This document shows, piece after piece, positions 58,611-64,000 of a stretch of 64,000 nucleotides of DNA. Below the pieces are notes generated by a model that made no database searches, had not been told where the DNA came from, and worked only from the letters and a program-made list of their open reading frames with translations. Position 1 is the first letter of the stretch. Every line of letters starts with the position of its first letter. The stretch is from Dallia pectoralis (lineage: Eukaryota; Chordata; Actinopteri; Esociformes; Umbridae). The stretch lies in assembly GCA_029465975.1 (NCBI GenBank), contig CM055745.1:13346812-13410811 (forward strand). Reading direction: 5' to 3'. The position numbers were made by a program, and so were the translations under genes.

Positions 58611-61600
58611 GTGTCTGTATTCTGCGTGTGTGTCTGTGTGCGCGTGCATGTGTCTGTGTTTGCGCGGGTGTGTGTTTGTGCGCGTGTGTGTTTGCGCGCG
58701 TGTGTGTGTGTGTGTGTGTGCCTCAGCAGTGGAGCAAATGAGCAGGGCTGAGGAGGTGTCAGCAGACATGGCAGCACCTCCTCTGATGCCCATTATCATT
58801 GACCATGTGGCCCTGAAGGACATCCTGGGGCCACACATGTTTGAGATGGAGGTGAGTGGCTTAACACATTAATGACTATAAAGTGTTCACAGACACATAC
58901 GTCTGCAATGAGCTAGGAACTAGCCTGACTTGGGAAATAATCGTATATACAATGTGTGCGTCACCGTCATTTAATCTAATCTTGTTGCGTAAAAAGGGAT
59001 CGCGTGTCATTCAATTGGGGTTTTGTGATTATTTGTCTTTAGCATTAAAAAATATATTTGATGTGGGAATTACATGCAGTTACTTTATTACCTCGCCAGC
59101 GTGAAACAGAGCCATGTGGAAACAGCTTTGCAAGTGTAGATTTCTACACTAACTTGGTCCGACGTCTGATTTCTGTGCCGATCTCCTAACCGTGTTCACT
59201 GCTCGGCTTTGGGCAGTGTAGCTGTTGTACAGAAAGCACACACACACACGTATGTTAGTAATGTAGCTGTTGTACAGAAAGCACACACACACACGTATGT
59301 TAGTAATGTAGCTGTTGTAGAGAAAGCACACACACACACGTATGTTAGTAATGTAGCTGTTGTACAGAAAGCACACACACACGTATGTTAGCAGTGTAGC
59401 ATTCCATTCATTCCCATGGGATTTGTGGGCGGAGAGGTCGGCGAATGGCTCCGGAGCTCGCTTCCAGCAGAACGGGAATGTGCCTGTGTTATGTGAACAG
59501 CAGGGAGAGGGGGGAGGGTCATCTGGACTGGGGCAAATCAGGGCTTATGTTGACCACGGCCTCATGCTAGGATACAGAGGAGCCACTTAAAACGTAGTGG
59601 AGCCCAGTGTGCTAATCCCAGTGTTCAGATGGACTGTGGGAATGGTCTGCGGAGAAAACTGACCGAAGGAAATGCCCGAAAACACGTGGTGGCTGAAACG
59701 ATGATGTGGGACCCGTGTGCTAATCGCTGGATGTTTTTGTACACGCTAGTAACAAGAGATCATACAAAGCGTAGAGATTAAAATAAAAAATCACTGCAAT
59801 TAACTCGTAAGACCATCTGATCTCGCACTGTAACTCCGGCTGGCGACATCCCATACTGACATAGTCACCTACTGACCACATGGCAATGATGAGAGCTGTA
59901 TCATGTAGCATATTATATTTCAAATATCATTGTCCAAGGACTTTTTATAGTTGGTGCTGTTATCTTCTTGCAATTAATAAATTCAGGGGTGCCGGTAACT
60001 GTGAAAAAGTTAAGAATTATTATTACTTTTATTTCACTTGTATAAAAAATAGGTGTATATTTTTGAAGGCAAGATCAAGGTGAGATACACCTGCTTTCAT
60101 TTTTTGTATCAGTTACATGTATGTGCACCTGTCTATGTGCACCCGGCTATGCCAGGTCGCCGTTGTAATTGAGAATTTGTTCTCAATCAGCCTACCTGGT
60201 AAAATAAAATAAAAAAAAATGTGTACCCGAGTATGTGCACCCGTCTATGAGTACCCGGCTATCTGTACCCGTCTATGTGCACCCGGCTATGTGATTCAGA
60301 CCAGTAAGGGAGTGTTTCTCTTCCTGGTCGTGTCTAGGTGTCAGAGCGTCTAACCCTGCCAGGAGTAGCCATTGGCCTGGCCTGGACCCCTTTTGGGGGG
60401 GAGATCATGTTTGTGGAAGCCAGCCGCATGGAGGGTGAAGGCCAGCTGACCCTGACTGGACAACTAGGTGACATCATGAAAGAGTCTGCCCACTTGGCCA
60501 TCAGCTGGCTGCGCAGCAACGCCAAGACATACCAGCTGACCAACAGTGAGGGACACACACGCACGCGTTTGACCGTCGCTACTTAATAGAATGTTTACCA
60601 AAAAACAAACCCATGTCAAAGCAGTGCACGGAGACGGCTGAATGATTCTGTTCGTCTTTCTGATATAGTGGTCGGGGGCTTAGATCCTCTGGAGGGGACA
60701 GACATCCATCTGCACTTCCCGGCAGGCGCGGTTACGAAGGACGGCCCCTCAGCTGGAGTCACCATGGTAACGGTTCTGGCATCCCTGTTCAGTGGGCGCC
60801 TGGTGCGGTCCGATGTGGCCATGACCGGAGAGATTACTCTGAGAGGCCTGGTGCTGCCGGTAAGACACAGTTGGTTTAGTCGACCAGGTTTGGGGCCACT
60901 TTAGTCCTGGAGGGTCCAAAAACGTTTTACTTGTAAATGTCGAATGTGTGTGGTGTAGCGCTTGAAGTATAGTGTGCAGGTGTGGTAAATATACAGGTAC
61001 TGGTCATATAATTAGAATATCATCAAAAAGTTGATTTATTTCAATAATTCCATTCAAAAAGTGAAACTTGTATAATTTATACATTCATTCCACACAGACT
61101 GATATATTTCAAGTGTTCATTCTTTTTAATGTTGATGATTATAACTGACAACTGATGAAAACCCCAAATTCAGTATCTCAGAAAATTTGAATATTGTGAA
61201 AAAGTTCAATATTGAAGAAACTTGGTGCCACACTCTAATCAGCTAATTAACTAAAAAAACCTGCAAAGCCCTTTAAATCGTCTCTCAGTCTAGTTCTGTA
61301 GGCTACACAATCATGACTTGACAGCTGTCCAAAAGACGACCATTGACACCTTGCACAAGGAGGGCAAGACACAAAAGGTCATTGCTAAAGAGGCTGTCTG
61401 TTCACAGAGCTCTGTGTCCAAGCACAATAGCAATACGCCAGACCCAACAATGCAGAAGAGCTAAAGGCCACTATCAGAGCAACCTGGGCTCTCATAACAC
61501 CTGAGCAGTGCCACAGACTGATCGACTCCATGCCACATTGCTGCAGTAATTCAGGCAAAAGGAGCCCCAACTAAGTATTGAGTGCAGTACATGCTTATAC

Positions 61601-63529
61601 TTTCATGTTCATGCCAACATTTCTAAAACTTGTTTTTTTGTATTGGTCTTTTCATTAGTTGTCATTTTCACTTTCATTAGGTTTCATTTTCATTAGTTGT
61701 CAGTTTTAATCATCACAATTAAATGAAATAGACATTTGAAATATATCAGTCTGTGTGTAATGAATGAATATAATATCCAAGTTTCACTTTTTGAATGGAA
61801 TTACTGAAATAAATCAACTTTTTGATGATATTCTAATTATATGACCAGCATCTGTATAGTGTGTGTATGTGTGGTATAGTGTGTGTGAGGTATATTGTGT
61901 GTGTGTGATATATTGTGTATGGTGTATATATAACATTAATATAACATGTGTGTGTGTGTGTGTGTGAGATATACAGTGGATGTAAAAGGTATACACCCCC
62001 CAGGATGTGTGAAAATGAGACAAAGATAAATCGTGTCAGAACTCCTTCCACCTTTAATGTGACCTATAACATGAACAATTAAAAGTGAAAAACTAACTGA
62101 AATCTTTGAGGGGAAAAATAAAAAAACTTACCATAACCTGGTTGCATAAGTGTGCACACCCTTAAACTAATACTCGGTTTAAGCACATTTGATTTTATTG
62201 CAGCACTCAGTCTTTTCGGGGTATGAGTGTATTATCATGGCACATCTTGACTTGGCAATATTTGCCCACTTGTCTTGGCGAAACTGCTCCTAATCTGTCA
62301 TTGTGATTGCGAGGACATCTCCTGTGCACAGGTCTGGGCTCTGGCTAGGCCATTCCAAAACGTTGATCTTCTTCTGGTGAAGCCATGCTTTTGGGTTTAG
62401 ATGTGTGCATTGGGTCGTTGTCGTGCTGAAAGGCGATCTTCATCTTCAGCTTTCTCACGGAAGAAAGCCTGAAAGTTCTGAGCCAAAATTGCCTGGTTTT
62501 TGTAAATGTTCATAATTCCTTCCCGACTAAGGCCCCGGTTCAAGCTGAAGAAAAACAGCCCCAAATCATGTTGTGCCACCACCATGCTTCACTGTGGGTA
62601 TGGTGTTCTTTGGGTGATGTGCAGTGTTGTTTTTGCCCCAAACATACCTAATGTAGTTATGGCCAAAAAGTTCAACCATAACACATTTGCCCTGACACTT
62701 TTGTGAGACTTGATGTTTGTCTTCGATGTTTTTATTTGTAAGAAAAGGCTTCCTTCTTCCCACCCTGCCCCATAGCTTTTATATATGAAAAATACAGGAG
62801 GTTGTAGCACACAGCCAGTACAGGCCAGAAATTCCTGCAGCTAATGTGGCTGTAGGCCTCTTGGAAGCCTCCCTGACCGTTTTGTTCATCAATTTTGGAG
62901 GCACGTCGAGTTCTTCCTAATGTCTCTGTTGTGCCATATTTTCTCCACTTGATGATGACTGTTTTCACTGTTGTTACATCTGGTATATCTAATGCTTTGG
63001 AAATTATTTTGTACCCTTCTCCTGACCAATATATTTCAACAATGAGGTTTTTATTTTTTCCTCACAAAGATTTGAGTTTGTTTTTCAATTGAATTCTTCG
63101 CGTTATAGGTCACATTGATGGCGGACAGTTCTGACATGATTTATCTGTCTTGTTTTTTCACATCACAAAAACCTGGGTGTGTGTACACTATATCCACTGT
63201 ATTTAGTGAGTGTGGGATATATTGTGCATGTGGGGGGATATATATAGTGTGTGTGGCTTATAGTGTGTATGATGAGCTGATGAGGTGTCTTCCTGCAGGT
63301 GGGTGGGATTAAAGACAAGGTCCTGGCAGCTCACAGGGCCGGATTGAAGCGTGTCATCATACCAAAGCGCAATGAGAAAGACCTGGATGAGATCCCAGCC
63401 AAAGTTCGTCTGGAGCTGGACTTTGTAGCAGCCAGCAACCTGGATGAGGTCCTGAACGCAGCTTTCGACGGGGGGTTCCCTGGAGTCTCCAACCATGACA
63501 GTCTTCCACAAATCACCAGCAAACTATGA
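31349..63529 (+). CDS. lonp2: Peroxisomal Lon protease homolog 2, complete, 15 exons, 852 aa
   Basis: LONP2 is an ATP-dependent serine protease and chaperone of the peroxisome matrix that supports processing and quality control of imported PTS1/PTS2 enzymes. The 15 exons sum to 2559 bases (853 codons with stop). The 852 residues equal the human length as I recall it. The Lon N-terminal substrate domain starts at about residue 12 (IPSRLPLLLTHEGVLLPGST). Walker A GPPGVGKT is at 377-384 and Walker B FLLDE at 441-445. The protease domain has GPSAG with catalytic Ser740 and GGIKDK with catalytic Lys783, 43 residues apart as in bacterial Lon. The protein ends in SKL, a canonical PTS1. An acidic stretch (DEDGEDDEDD) lies in exon 5. 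All junctions are GT-AG and in phase. Introns 2, 6, 7, 8, 9, 10, 11 and 12 hold tandem arrays; the Ser and Lys exons are separated by two Tc1-like elements. Confidence 0.97.
31582..32469 (+). other. lonp2 intron 1, no array
   Basis: 888 bp of AT-rich intron with no recognised repeat or transposon. Confidence 0.6.
32470..32713 (+). CDS. lonp2: lonp2 exon 2
   Basis: Acceptor CCCCATCAG, donor GTAAGT. It encodes IGTAGLAVQVVGSNWPKPHY, TLLITGLCRFRVAQLLKEAP and ends ELGELSERFYQAAVQ, the Lon substrate-binding domain. Confidence 0.96.
32845..33497. repeat. Minisatellite, 40-bp unit (lonp2 intron 2)
   Basis: About 16 copies of a 40-bp unit: TACTGAGGACCAGAAGCCTC then TACTGAGTGACTTATTTAGT. Variants (ACAGAAGAC, CAGCAGCC, CTCATTTAG) form runs of two to three units. 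Confidence 0.95.
33644..33775 (+). CDS. lonp2: lonp2 exon 3
   Basis: Acceptor TGTTTGTTAG, donor GTGTGA. It has 44 codons: LVGMLDISVPVVAKLKRLLE, SLPRETLPDVLASMIQTSNK and EKLQ. Confidence 0.95.
33894..34016 (+). CDS. lonp2: lonp2 exon 4
   Basis: Acceptor ATCTGAAG, donor GTAAAG. It has 41 codons: VLDAVSLEERFKKTLPLLTR then QIEGLKLLRKTRNPRLDNDK and R. Confidence 0.95.
34385..35157 (-). mobile_element. Sleeping Beauty/Tc1-type transposon relic (lonp2 intron 4)
   Basis: The left part has CCAGTGGGTCAGAAGAGACA then TACACT, like the inner direct repeat of SB-type elements. The right end has GAACCTCTGACTTCAACTGT, the reverse complement of the usual outer repeat. Between them are GAGGAATGGGCCGAAATTCA and similar stretches that match transposase/flank regions in decayed form. 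The coding part is mostly lost, so orientation is tentative. Confidence 0.7.
35259..35419 (+). CDS. lonp2: lonp2 exon 5 (acidic linker)
   Basis: Acceptor CTCCTTTTCAG; the donor GTGTGT starts inside AAGGTG at 35420. It encodes VRAVRKVGKFPGRPFSLDED, GEDDEDDTAVLERKVKGANM and PEAALRVCLKELI(R). Family members diverge in sequence here but share the acidic run. Confidence 0.93.
35427..35500 (+). pseudogene. Fossil copy of the end of lonp2 exon 1 inside intron 5
   Basis: 35429-35497 reads IFGVIPNTRDPEDLGSSEDL then PS and a stop. Exon 1 reads IIGVIPNTRDPEHDSEELPC. Twenty-seven consecutive bases (GTGATCCCAAACACCCGAGA then TCCTGAG) are identical to 31522-31548. The copy starts within 10 bases of the exon 5 donor and is not in the reading frame of exon 5. 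Confidence 0.88.
35636..35730 (+). CDS. lonp2: lonp2 exon 6
   Basis: Acceptor TTTACACAG, donor GTGCAG. It encodes (R)LKKMPQSMPEYALTRNYLDL then MVELPWSKSTT, highly conserved in LONP2. It is split from the AAA+ core by a 4.7-kb intron. Confidence 0.96.
35745..36760. repeat. AT-rich tandem repeat of ACAGATATACAGCTAT type (lonp2 intron 6)
   Basis: About 1 kb built from short words (TACAGATA, TACAGCTA, TACAACTA, AAATATTTACAGAT) in nested order. Longer units of about 60-110 bp recur, marked by ATATAAATATTTACAGAT. Confidence 0.93.
36761..37700 (+). other. lonp2 intron 6, (TA)n tract and unique DNA
   Basis: An (AT)n-like tract lies at about 36778-36832. The rest is unique AT-rich intron with no recognised element. 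Confidence 0.55.
37700..38335 (+). mobile_element. L2-like LINE ORF2 fragment (endonuclease end and RT start)
   Basis: In broken frames it reads HPTHKAGRAIDIFDL and NLTATLLHASDSYLLP, resembling the end of an L2-type endonuclease domain. Then KTTLDPSDVRYYRPVSFRSF and PSNTLENAVFGHLL follow, the conserved start of the reverse transcriptase (NYRPVS..SKTLERAVF). Frameshifts show it is dead. It is cut off by the 32-bp minisatellite. Confidence 0.75.
38336..39140. repeat. Minisatellite, about 32-bp C-rich unit grown inside a LINE fragment
   Basis: About 25 units of GCCTCACTCCATACAACACA then TTTCCCCCTGCC. The first unit is continuous in frame with the reverse-transcriptase fragment (FGHLLCRLTPLQ). 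Unit length alternates 32/33 bp. Confidence 0.95.
39141..39800 (+). other. lonp2 intron 6, unique
   Basis: No exon is recognised. AGTTTACACA inverted relative to TGTGTAAACTAAAGA lies at 39145-39220 (AAACTAAAGACGCTAAA and TTAGCATCTTTAGTTTACAC), forming an imperfect inverted repeat of about 20 bp. Confidence 0.55.
39801..40130 (+). promoter_or_regulatory. Nine-unit 36-bp array carrying CTCF-type motifs (lonp2 intron 6)
   Basis: Nine tandem 36-bp units of TTCTACCACCAGAGGGCGCA then CAGTGTGATGGTTTTC. Four units contain CCACCAGAGGGCGC (39809, 39845, 39917, 39953), a perfect match to the CTCF core CCASYAGRKGGC. One has ACACCAGAGGGCGC and four have CCACAAGAGGGCGC. All point the same way. The motif match is direct; CTCF binding is inference. 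Confidence 0.8.
40387..40645 (+). CDS. lonp2: lonp2 exon 7 (Walker A)
   Basis: Acceptor CTGTCTCTGCAG, donor GTACGC. It encodes (D)CLDIRSARVLLDNDHYAM, EKLKRRVLEYLAVRQLKSTL and the ATP-binding loop GPPGVGKT at 40527-40550, then SVGRSIARTLGREFHRIALG and on to SDIRGH. Confidence 0.97.
40748..44452. repeat. Giant minisatellite, 33/39-bp units, 3.7 kb (lonp2 intron 7)
   Basis: About 100 units of CATGTGGTCATTGATGGTGG then ATGTTATATAGTA. A GGGGTG or GGGCTG insert makes 39-bp units among the 33-bp ones. Both lengths are multiples of three, giving open frames of over 670 codons on both strands. A higher-order period of 834 bp is visible: rare TATAGTATAT units at 41351 and 41573 recur at 42185 and 42407. 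Degenerate joints lie at 43490-43830. Confidence 0.97.
44805..44930 (+). mobile_element. Interspersed fish repeat (non-autonomous, class uncertain)
   Basis: TCTAATCAAGGACTCGTTTA, GACCTGGGACATCAGGTGGG and CCAGCAGGCTCCAGACCTCA form a block common in teleost genomes, as I recall. A related copy in reverse orientation lies at 16030-16205. It ends in a piece repeated at 45120-45215 (GAGTGCCAGCACTACGT). Confidence 0.55.
45040..45215 (+). mobile_element. Interspersed-repeat fragments (nested)
   Basis: GAGGGCCGGATTCGGCCCGT then GGGCCATAGTTTGCCCACCC is a widespread vertebrate transposon end. It is followed by two tandem copies of a GTAGGGTCAGAGTTGAGTGC-type piece shared with 44890-44925. Confidence 0.5.
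45250..45825. repeat. Minisatellite, 43-bp unit (lonp2 intron 7)
   Basis: About 13 copies of TTAGCATCTGATTGTAATCC then CATTATCATCTTCTGGTGTG and GTG. CCCATTATC, CCCATAATA and GCCATAATA variants occur in runs. Confidence 0.95.
46216..46357 (+). CDS. lonp2: lonp2 exon 8 (Walker B)
   Basis: Acceptor TTTCTTCTGCAG, donor GTGAGT. It encodes (R)RTYVGSMPGRIINGLKTVG, VNNPVFLLDEVDKLGKSLQG and DPAAALLE. FLLDE is the Walker B motif. The 390 bp between the 43-bp array and this exon are unique pyrimidine-rich intron. Confidence 0.97.
46358..47015 (+). repeat. Minisatellite, 48-bp unit that repeats the exon 8 splice donor
   Basis: Unit GTGAGTCACCTGGGACCAGA then CATGGAGACGGGACGGCCTG and GTGTGGAG. The first unit starts exactly at the authentic donor. 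GAG|GTGAGT recurs at 46406, 46449, 46497, 46545, (TAG|GTGAGT at) 46593, 46641, 46689, 46737, 46785, 46833, 46881, 46929 and 46977. One spacing is 43 bp, the rest 48. Confidence 0.96.
47016..48850 (+). other. lonp2 intron 8, microsatellites and unique DNA
   Basis: A (CA)n run lies at 47371-47443 and a (TA)n(CA)n run at about 47878-47911. Otherwise no recognised element. Confidence 0.6.
48855..49350 (-). mobile_element. Widespread teleost DNA-transposon fragment (lonp2 intron 8)
   Basis: GAGATGCTCTTCTGCAAATC, GTGGTTATTTGAGTCACTGT, CAGCACTTTCTGAAATACCT, GACCATGTCTACATACCTAA and GATATTTGCGTTAACAAGCA occur in order, as in a very common fish repeat I recall. The class is uncertain and there is no coding capacity. 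Its end abuts the region about 100 bp before exon 9. Confidence 0.6.
49451..49601 (+). CDS. lonp2: lonp2 exon 9
   Basis: Acceptor TTCACTCCCAG, donor GTCAGA. It encodes VLDPEQNHSFTDHYLNVAFD, LSQVLFIATANTTATIPAAL and LDRMEVLQVQ, including the AAA+ sensor-1 ATAN segment. Confidence 0.97.
49738..50054. repeat. GGGA/GAGA purine tract (lonp2 intron 9)
   Basis: About 315 bp of purine-rich repeat, AGGGAGGGAGAGAGACAGGG with GGGCGAATGAGA variants. Its open frames are compositional. Confidence 0.95.
50170..50533. repeat. Minisatellite, 61-bp unit (lonp2 intron 9)
   Basis: Six near-perfect copies of a 61-bp unit containing TGTAGTGGTCATGTGACTAC and CAACACTAGACACTTGATCT. Each unit carries the palindromic-type E-box GTCATGTGAC. 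Confidence 0.95.
50895..51845. repeat. Minisatellite, 69-bp unit (lonp2 intron 9)
   Basis: About 13 copies of a 69-bp unit containing GAATGAAAGTCATGTGACCA, CTAGCACTAGAAGTGTGTAC and TGATCTGTACACCGAGGGGT. Truncated units lie at 51165-51180 and 51470-51560. Shares GTCATGTGAC, CACTAGA and TGATCTG in the same order with the 61-bp array 360 bp upstream. Confidence 0.95.
51986..52112 (+). CDS. lonp2: lonp2 exon 10
   Basis: Acceptor CTCCACTCAG, donor GTATGC. It encodes (G)YTQEEKVEIAHRHLIPHQL, EQHGLTPQKLQIPQDTVLDV and IS(K). A (TG)n tract lies before the pyrimidine tract, and a (CA)n tract (52122-52152) follows ten bases after the donor. Confidence 0.96.
52153..52880 (+). other. lonp2 intron 10, unique part
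   Basis: No element is recognised between the (CA)n tract and the 36-bp array. Confidence 0.6.
52881..53530. repeat. Minisatellite, 36-bp unit (lonp2 intron 10)
   Basis: About 18 copies of ACAGGGTGACCCCATTACAA then AATGTGGTTTACTCTG. A block of units ending in the GTGTATTAGTCTC variant (53160-53240) recurs at 53340-53430, showing a higher-order duplication of about 180 bp. Confidence 0.95.
53531..54255 (+). other. lonp2 intron 10, unique AT-rich part
   Basis: No element recognised up to exon 11. Confidence 0.6.
54256..54392 (+). CDS. lonp2: lonp2 exon 11
   Basis: Acceptor TGGCTGTTACAG, donor GTAGGA. It encodes (K)YTREAGVRSLERKIGAICR, AVAVKVAEGHKVAKSPESAP and QGAEQE. This leads into the poorly conserved linker before the protease domain. 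Confidence 0.95.
54535..55206. repeat. Minisatellite, 32-bp unit with 20-22-bp short units (lonp2 intron 11)
   Basis: About 22 units of CATATCCTAGTGCCACTGAC then CACTACACACTG. Short units lack the CACACTG part. A (CA)n run follows at 55238-55275. Confidence 0.94.
55400..56120. repeat. Purine-only tract, GGGGGAGAGAGAGCA type, 0.7 kb (lonp2 intron 11)
   Basis: About 720 bp almost without pyrimidines except the C of AGCAGGGGG. Units of 14-18 bp (GCAGGGGGAGAGAGAGA, with a GGGGGAGGGAGAGA variant later) form blocks. Many runs of five or more G lie on the + strand. Confidence 0.95.
56121..56818 (+). other. lonp2 intron 11, unique
   Basis: No element recognised. Confidence 0.55.
56819..57230. repeat. 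Minisatellite, 68-bp unit with an internal hairpin (lonp2 intron 11)
   Basis: About six copies of a 68-bp unit containing CAACACCAGGAGTTACCAGG, GTTGTCCTGAGACCTGGTCC and AACTGGCTCAGTCCTCCTCA. ACCAGGTCT and AGACCTGGT in each unit are exact inverted repeats around a 10-base loop. Confidence 0.95.
57231..58500 (+). other. lonp2 intron 11, GC-richer island with YY1-type motif
   Basis: 57590-57930 is richer in CpG than its surroundings (GCGCGCG, CGCGTGTGCG) and contains AAAATGGCGGC (57705-57715), a YY1-type site, and TGTCACATGACC. No coding exon is supported. A pyrimidine (CT)n stretch is at 57958-58010. Confidence 0.5.
58515..58720. repeat. (TG)n microsatellite with variants (lonp2 intron 11)
   Basis: Long interrupted (TG)n with a duplicated block GTGGTGTCTGTATTCTGTGT. 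It runs up to six bases before the exon 12 acceptor and so replaces the usual pyrimidine tract with UG-rich sequence. Confidence 0.95.
58727..58851 (+). CDS. lonp2: lonp2 exon 12 (tandem CAGCAG acceptor)
   Basis: Acceptor CCTCAG ending at 58726; a second CAG ends at 58729. The longer form encodes (E)AVEQMSRAEEVSADMAAPPL then MPIIIDHVALKDILGPHMFE and ME. The shorter form lacks one residue. Donor GTGAGT. Confidence 0.93.
58852..60107 (+). other. lonp2 intron 12, unique with a small array
   Basis: 59206-59396 has four copies of a roughly 45-bp unit (GTAGCTGTTGTACAGAAAGC then (CA)n and GTATGTTAG). Otherwise unique. Confidence 0.6.
60108..60310 (+). mobile_element. LINE/SINE 3'-tail insertion within a small TGCACCCGGCTATG array
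   Basis: CACCCGGCTATG- and CACCCGTCTATG-type units flank TTGAGAATTTGTTCTCAATC then AGCCTACCTGGTAAAATAAA. The latter is an L2-type 3' tail and the same family as the 70-bp array at 29812-30803, in the opposite orientation. It ends in AATAAAATAAAAAAAA as expected for a retroposed tail. Confidence 0.75.
60338..60545 (+). CDS. lonp2: lonp2 exon 13
   Basis: Acceptor GTCGTGTCTAG, donor GTGAGG. It encodes VSERLTLPGVAIGLAWTPFG, GEIMFVEASRMEGEGQLTLT, GQLGDIMKESAHLAISWLRS and NAKTYQLTN, the start of the Lon protease domain. Confidence 0.97.
60669..60859 (+). CDS. lonp2: lonp2 exon 14 (catalytic serine)
   Basis: Acceptor CTGATATAG, donor GTAAGA. It encodes (M)VGGLDPLEGTDIHLHFPAG, AVTKDGPSAGVTMVTVLASL and on to GEITLRGLVLP. 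The catalytic Ser codon is TCA at 60749-60751, in GPSAG. Confidence 0.97.
60994..61854 (+). mobile_element. Non-autonomous Tc1-like transposon with intact inverted ends
   Basis: 861 bp bounded by TA on both sides. The first and last roughly 78 bases are inverted repeats with only a few mismatches (CTGGTCATATAATTAGAATA and its complement at 61830-61849). The inside has decayed transposase pieces: near 61365-61440 the N-terminal helix-turn-helix region, then 61455-61560 reading NAEELKATIRATWALITPEQ and CHRLIDSMP. The central catalytic part is deleted. Confidence 0.9.
61974..63199 (-). mobile_element. Second Tc1-like transposon, degenerate, minus strand
   Basis: 1226 bp flanked by TA, with about 130-bp imperfect inverted ends starting CAGTGGATGTA and CAGTGGATATAG. 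On the minus strand it reads VIIKWRKYGTTETLGRTRRA (N-terminal DNA-binding region), then TPYPQ, VKHGGG and GIMNIYKNQAILAQNFQAF (catalytic-domain region), with frameshifts and stops. It is a dead copy, 120 bp from the previous element and of a different Tc1 subfamily. Confidence 0.85.
63299..63529 (+). CDS. lonp2: lonp2 exon 15 (catalytic lysine, SKL end)
   Basis: Acceptor CTTCCTGCAG. It encodes VGGIKDKVLAAHRAGLKRVI, IPKRNEKDLDEIPAKVRLEL, DFVAASNLDEVLNAAFDGGF and ends LPQITSKL then TGA. The second Lys of GGIKDK is the catalytic one. SKL is the type-1 peroxisomal targeting signal. Confidence 0.97.
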   Translation: MGGIKDKVLAAHRAGLKRVIIPKRNEKDLDEIPAKVRLELDFVAASNLDEVLNAAFDGGFPGVSNHDSLPQITSKL

Positions 63530-64000
63530 GAGACAGTATGGCACACACTGACCACTGCAGAAGGACAGATGCTCAGGAAGTCTGCCAGACAGAGCTCTTG
63601 GCATTTTCTTTCATACGAATTAACCTACGAGTTAAAATCACACTAACCACATTGTCTTTGTGGTTGGTGTATCAACAAGCCAGTTGTCACACAACCTTTT
63701 TTTTGTGCGACTACGTTTAGAACAGATAGCTAATTACTGAGATTTGAAAACAATTTGGTGAAATTGGGGAGAGTTTCTAATTTCGAGCACCTGTGCCTTT
63801 CATTGACGATAAATGTTGGTTGTATGACAACTGAGCTGAAGTTGGTGCAGTTTAGACCTGGAGTTTTGGTCCTATGAGACTTCAGAATGCAGCACACTAG
63901 GTTGTTATGTGAGCGGTCAATAACCTAGATAACCAGGGATAGAAGTAGTAGCCAGTGATGAAGTGGTTGAGTAATTATACAGCTGCTCTTGAGTGATTAT
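63530..64000 (+). other. lonp2: Start of lonp2 3'UTR
   Basis: Unique sequence to the window edge. No AATAAA or ATTAAA was seen, so the transcript end probably lies outside the window. Confidence 0.6.

Noticed and set aside
58476..58751. Cys-Val-rich open frame running into lonp2 exon 12
   Set aside because: Encoded by the (TG)n tract. Phase analysis places the exon start at 58727 with a clear AG.
62506..62968. Tc1 transposase reading frames as an active gene
   Set aside because: Frameshifts and stops interrupt the domain; the copy is decayed.
31349..63529. Mitochondrial Lon (LONP1) instead of LONP2
   Set aside because: No mitochondrial presequence, length of 852, LONP2-type N-terminus and a C-terminal SKL.

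Overview
This is vertebrate nuclear DNA, almost certainly from a teleost fish. It holds three genes in a row, all on the + strand, split into many short exons with GT-AG introns. The introns and gaps hold Tc1/mariner-like transposon relics (one of Sleeping Beauty type), L2-like LINE fragments, and an extraordinary load of minisatellites. A pike- or salmon-like lineage is plausible from the transposons, but the sequence alone does not prove it.

Layout. (1) 161-10925: the last eight exons of sf3b3, a core subunit of the SF3b part of the U2 snRNP; the 5' part lies outside the window. (2) 10926-16750: sf3b3 3'UTR and a repeat-rich intergenic stretch. (3) About 16755-27587: il34, the cytokine ligand of CSF1R. 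It has a candidate promoter (interferon-type GAAA element, CRE, CCAAT box), a long first intron, a signal-peptide exon at 21560 and five further coding exons, giving 210 residues. (4) 27588-31190: intergenic, with two arrays, one built from a LINE tail. (5) 31349-63529: lonp2, the peroxisomal Lon protease, complete in 15 exons. The exons join in phase to 852 codons, with Walker A and B, the Ser-Lys protease dyad and a C-terminal SKL peroxisome signal.

The three genes do unrelated jobs (splicing, myeloid cytokine signalling, peroxisomal protein quality control), and nothing suggests a shared system beyond linkage. What stands out is the non-coding DNA: about thirty tandem arrays with units of about 20-82 bp, plus simple-sequence tracts. 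Most large introns hold one or more. Several touch gene architecture. One array repeats a splice donor (lonp2 intron 8), one triplicates the acceptor of the last sf3b3 exon, one leaves a whole il34 intron open to translation, and one carries nine evenly spaced CTCF-like sites (lonp2 intron 7). Two appear to have grown from LINE sequence. The first sf3b3 exon in the window is scrambled with repeat-array fragments and looks misassembled. A piece of lonp2 exon 1 is duplicated in lonp2 intron 5.

The very long open frames inside the arrays come from repeat units that lack stop codons (often with lengths divisible by three) and are not annotated as genes. Exon boundaries were set by splice-site motifs, phase continuity and recalled similarity to the vertebrate proteins. 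No database search was run.
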